From PWPR01 sp964497955 (GTDB taxonomy: Bacteria; Bacillota; UBA994; PWPR01): a DNA stretch of 7,016 nt. Below, one piece after another: positions 5,445 to 7,016 of the stretch (position 1 is its first letter; each line of letters begins with the position of its first letter). The notes beneath the pieces were generated by a model. The model was given only the letters and a program-made list of their open reading frames with translations. It was not told the origin of the DNA and made no database searches. The translations under genes were made by a program, and so were the position numbers. The DNA is taken from contig CAZCFQ010000112.1 of NCBI GenBank assembly GCA_964497955.1, positions 1 to 7,016 of the forward strand, in the 5' to 3' direction.

Positions 5445-6458
5445 ATGGGCGAAATCATAGGTTCTGTATTAGGACTTTTAGCTGTAATAATTGTTCTGGC
5501 TATTTTAGCTGGTAGTATTAAAATTGTCAGACAATCAGAAGAAGGAATAGTTGAAAGACTTGGTAGATTTCATAAAAAGATGACAAGTGGTTTGAATTTT
5601 TTGATACCAATATTAGATAGGCAAAGAGCTAGGTTGGATATGCGTGAGAAAGTGATAGATTTTCCACCTCAACCAGTAAAAACCAAAGATAATGTAACTA
5701 TGCAAATTGATACAGTTGTATATTTTCAAATAACAGATTCTGTTAAATATACTTATGAAATATCTAATCCTATTCCAGCAATTGAAAATTTAACAGCAAC
5801 AACTTTAAGAAACATAATTGGTGAATTAGATTTGGATGAAACATTAACCTCCAGAGATCTAGTTAATTCTAAACTTAGAATTATTTTAGATGAAGCAACA
5901 GATAAATGGGGAATAAAAGTTAATCGTGTAGAGCTTAAAAACATTATGCCACCACGTGATATCCAAGAAGCTATGGAAAAACAAATGAGAGCTGAACGTG
6001 AACGTAGAGAAACAATTCTACGTGCCGATGGTGATCGTGAGTCTTCAATAAGAAGAGCTGAGGGTAATAAGCGAGCAGAAATCCTAAATGCTGAAGCTGT
6101 AAAACAAAGAACAATTTTACATGCTCAAGCAGAAAGAGAAAAAAGAATTTTAGAAGCTGAAGGTGAAGCTGAGGCAATTCTAAAAGTTAGAAAAGCTATG
6201 GCTGAGGGAATTAAGTTGATAACTAAAGCTGGACCAGATAAAGAATATTTAGCATTAGAAGCACTTAAGTCTATGGAATATGTTGCAGATGGAAAGTCTA
6301 CAAAAATTATATTACCAAATGAAATGGCAAATGTATTTGGATACTTAGCTGGGTTAAGTGAAGCTTTCAAAGATGATAAAACAAAAGATGAAAAAAACAT
6401 AAATTTAAATAAAAACATTAATTCCATTGATTCAAATAATAAAGATATAGAAAAATAG
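5445..6458 (+). CDS. SPFH/Band 7 (slipin/stomatin-like, QmcA-type) membrane scaffold protein
   Basis: A 337-residue SPFH protein. An N-terminal membrane helix (about 4-23) is followed by the Band 7 domain (about 25-185; VRQSEEGIVERLGRF at 28-42, SGLNFLIPILDR at 48-59, then TKDNVTMQIDTVVYFQI). After it comes a long charged helix made of 11-residue repeats (188-242), then LEALKSMEYVADGKSTKIILP (271-291), typical of stomatin-like proteins and E. coli QmcA. SPFH proteins oligomerise into membrane-bound cages or microdomain scaffolds. The match is to the slipin/QmcA branch rather than the FloA or flotillin branch. The C-terminal 29 residues are a low-complexity tail rich in Lys, Asn and Asp. AAAGGAGTG (5431-5439), inside the end of nfeD, is the ribosome binding site, so the two genes are co-translated from one message and their products probably form a complex. 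Confidence 0.92.
   Translation: MGEIIGSVLGLLAVIIVLAILAGSIKIVRQSEEGIVERLGRFHKKMTSGLNFLIPILDRQRARLDMREKVIDFPPQPVKTKDNVTMQIDTVVYFQITDSVKYTYEISNPIPAIENLTATTLRNIIGELDLDETLTSRDLVNSKLRIILDEATDKWGIKVNRVELKNIMPPRDIQEAMEKQMRAERERRETILRADGDRESSIRRAEGNKRAEILNAEAVKQRTILHAQAEREKRILEAEGEAEAILKVRKAMAEGIKLITKAGPDKEYLALEALKSMEYVADGKSTKIILPNEMANVFGYLAGLSEAFKDDKTKDEKNINLNKNINSIDSNNKDIEK
6006..6170 (+). repeat. Coding region of five 11-residue (hendecad) repeats in the SPFH protein
   Basis: Residues 188-242 divide without gaps into five 11-residue units with the loose pattern x-x-x-I-(L/R)-x-A-(D/E/Q)-(G/A)-x-x: Ile at unit position 4 and Ala at position 7 in all five. A sixth unit from 243 is degenerate. Hendecad periodicity gives a nearly straight, weakly right-handed coiled coil, as in the helical walls of SPFH cages. 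The period is visible in the protein only; the DNA copies have diverged. Confidence 0.75.
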
Positions 6459-6503
6459 TTAATTTGATTATATTATCAAAGATTACTTAAAATTGAATAT
6501 TAT

Positions 6504-6560
6504 AAATAAAACGGCAAAAAAGCGAGCTCCAAATTCGCGTTCTGAGCCGTTTTATTTTTT
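6504..6560. terminator. Long hairpin / bidirectional terminator after the SPFH gene
   Basis: Arms 6504-6515 and 6546-6557 form a perfect 12-bp stem (AAATAAAACGGC / GCCGTTTTATTT). The 30-nt interior can form a second 4-bp stem, GCGA (6522-6525) with TCGC (6535-6538). T residues run to 6560 on the plus strand, and the reverse strand also ends in a T-rich tract, so it could terminate in both directions. It begins 45 nt after the SPFH stop. The large interior and local GC richness are unusual for a simple terminator; a dispersed palindromic repeat is an alternative. Confidence 0.75.
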
Positions 6561-6960
6561 AATAGGTGTTAATACACGTGGGTATATAGTACAAAAATGG
6601 TTTATGATGCAAAAACTAAAAAAATGATCATTCCATATTTTTTAATGGTTTTTGATCTGATTTTTTCTATAGATTAAAAATTTGTTAGAAAGAAGGATAA
6701 TTGAATATAAAATAATCTTATAAAATTACATTAGACAAAGAATAATATTAGAGAAAGAATAATATTAGAGTTTGTTTCATAAACTATTTTCAAAGTAAGA
6801 AGATTATTGGGGAAGTTGAACTCAGTTAATCTAAATGATAATATTATAAACGTTACATTCAAATCCAAAACAGAAGTATATACAAGATAAATTCTTCTTA
6901 TTGAAAGAAATAATAAAGATTTTTGTTTTTTATTGAAATTATTATAGAAAAGTATTTTTA
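6561..6960. other. AT-rich non-coding stretch without a credible gene
   Basis: About 400 bp with dense stops in all frames. The only openings are a 26-codon ATG frame at 6597-6677 with no ribosome binding site, and a long minus-strand frame ending at 6731 whose GTG start lies in the palindrome at 6975-7000 and has no Shine-Dalgarno. Neither resembles a known protein. A 17-bp tandem repeat lies inside (6737-6770). I see no tRNA, riboswitch or insertion-sequence ends. Confidence 0.6.
6737..6770 (+). repeat. 17-bp perfect tandem duplication
   Basis: AAAGAATAATATTAGAG occurs twice in direct contact (6737-6753 and 6754-6770) without mismatch. The seven bases before it (ATTAGAC, 6730-6736) match the unit's end except for one base, so about 2.4 copies are present. 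It lies in non-coding DNA; slippage duplication is the simplest explanation. Confidence 0.85.
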
Positions 6961-6972
6961 ATGTGATATAAT
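6945..6972 (+). promoter_or_regulatory. Promoter of a gene starting beyond the right edge
   Basis: Extended -10 TGATATAAT at 6964-6972 with a weak -35, TAGAAA (6945-6950), 16 bp upstream. Transcription would start near 6979, inside the left arm of the palindrome at 6975-7000. AAGGAGTG at 7003-7010 is a strong ribosome binding site, so a start codon is expected at or just after position 7017. The gene itself is not visible. Confidence 0.7.
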
Positions 6973-6974
6973 AA

Positions 6975-7000
6975 GTGCGTAAAATAATAATTTTACGCAC
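6975..7000. promoter_or_regulatory. Perfect 26-bp palindrome at the predicted transcription start (operator or 5' hairpin)
   Basis: Arms GTGCGTAAAAT (6975-6985) and ATTTTACGCAC (6990-7000) are perfect inverted repeats around a 4-nt AATA centre. The element begins two bases after the -10 and ends two bases before the AAGGAGTG ribosome binding site (7003-7010). That position suits a repressor operator. If transcribed, it could also form a hairpin at the very 5' end of the message. There is no T run after it, so it is not a standard terminator. I do not recognise the motif as the site of a known regulator. Confidence 0.7.
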
Positions 7001-7016
7001 ACAAGGAGTGAAAACA

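Noticed and set aside
5445..6458. Naming the SPFH protein FloA or flotillin
   Set aside because: The sequence after the Band 7 domain (hendecads, ALEALKSMEYVADGKSTKI) fits the slipin/QmcA branch; FloA-specific features are not seen.
6600..6665. Possible hairpin between AAAAAAT and ATTTTTT around TGATCATTCC
   Set aside because: The stem is only A-T pairs and is expected by chance in such AT-rich DNA.
6597..6677. 26-codon plus-strand frame (MVYDAKTKK...) as a small membrane peptide
   Set aside because: It has a hydrophobic second half but no ribosome binding site or promoter. A frame this short is expected by chance.
6731..7000. 89-codon minus-strand open frame in the right-hand non-coding region
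   Set aside because: The GTG start lies in the palindrome, there is no Shine-Dalgarno upstream, composition is that of random AT-rich DNA, and no family motif is visible.

Overview
The window looks like chromosomal DNA from a low-GC Gram-positive bacterium, probably a clostridium-like member of the Bacillota. This rests on strong AT richness, strong GGAGG-type ribosome binding sites, a LexA N-terminus of Bacillota type, a Bacillota-type PhoP-PhoR pair, and Bacillus-like PhoP-box hexamers. The species cannot be named from the sequence. Nothing suggests a prophage, insertion sequence or CRISPR array; most of the window is ordinary core-genome content.

Layout. (1) Positions 1-150, minus strand: the first 50 codons of lexA, running off the left edge. 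Its promoter (-35 TTGACA, extended -10 TGATATAAT) lies in the divergent intergenic region, with a LexA/SOS-box-like site abutting the -35. (2) Positions 222-4109, plus strand: a tightly packed set of trmL (tRNA wobble 2'-O-methyltransferase), a D-2-hydroxyacid dehydrogenase, phoP (response regulator) and phoR (sensor kinase). Junctions are 1-nt overlap, 11-nt gap and 4-nt overlap, so they are probably one operon. (3) Positions 4106-4225: a regulatory gap with three in-phase TT(A/T)ACA hexamers, a likely PhoP box, ahead of phoU (4226-4873). phoU ends at a clear intrinsic terminator. (4) Positions 4941-6458: an extended -10 promoter and a two-gene operon of a short NfeD-family membrane protein and an SPFH/slipin membrane scaffold protein. 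A 12-bp-stem hairpin/terminator follows. (5) Positions 6561-7016: about 400 bp of AT-rich DNA without a credible gene, including a 17-bp tandem repeat. It is followed by a promoter, a perfect 26-bp palindrome and a Shine-Dalgarno sequence for a gene that starts just beyond the right edge.

How the genes relate. PhoP-PhoR senses phosphate limitation, and PhoU is the negative modulator that normally links PhoR to the Pst transporter. The hexamers before phoU suggest that PhoP controls it, although no pst genes are present here. NfeD and SPFH proteins are a known partner pair in membrane organisation or quality control. The points most worth a second look are regulatory: the phoR-phoU PhoP box, the 26-bp palindrome at the predicted start of the last transcript, the SOS-box-like site at lexA, and the GC-rich bulged hairpin after the SPFH gene. 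I found no convincing new multi-gene system.
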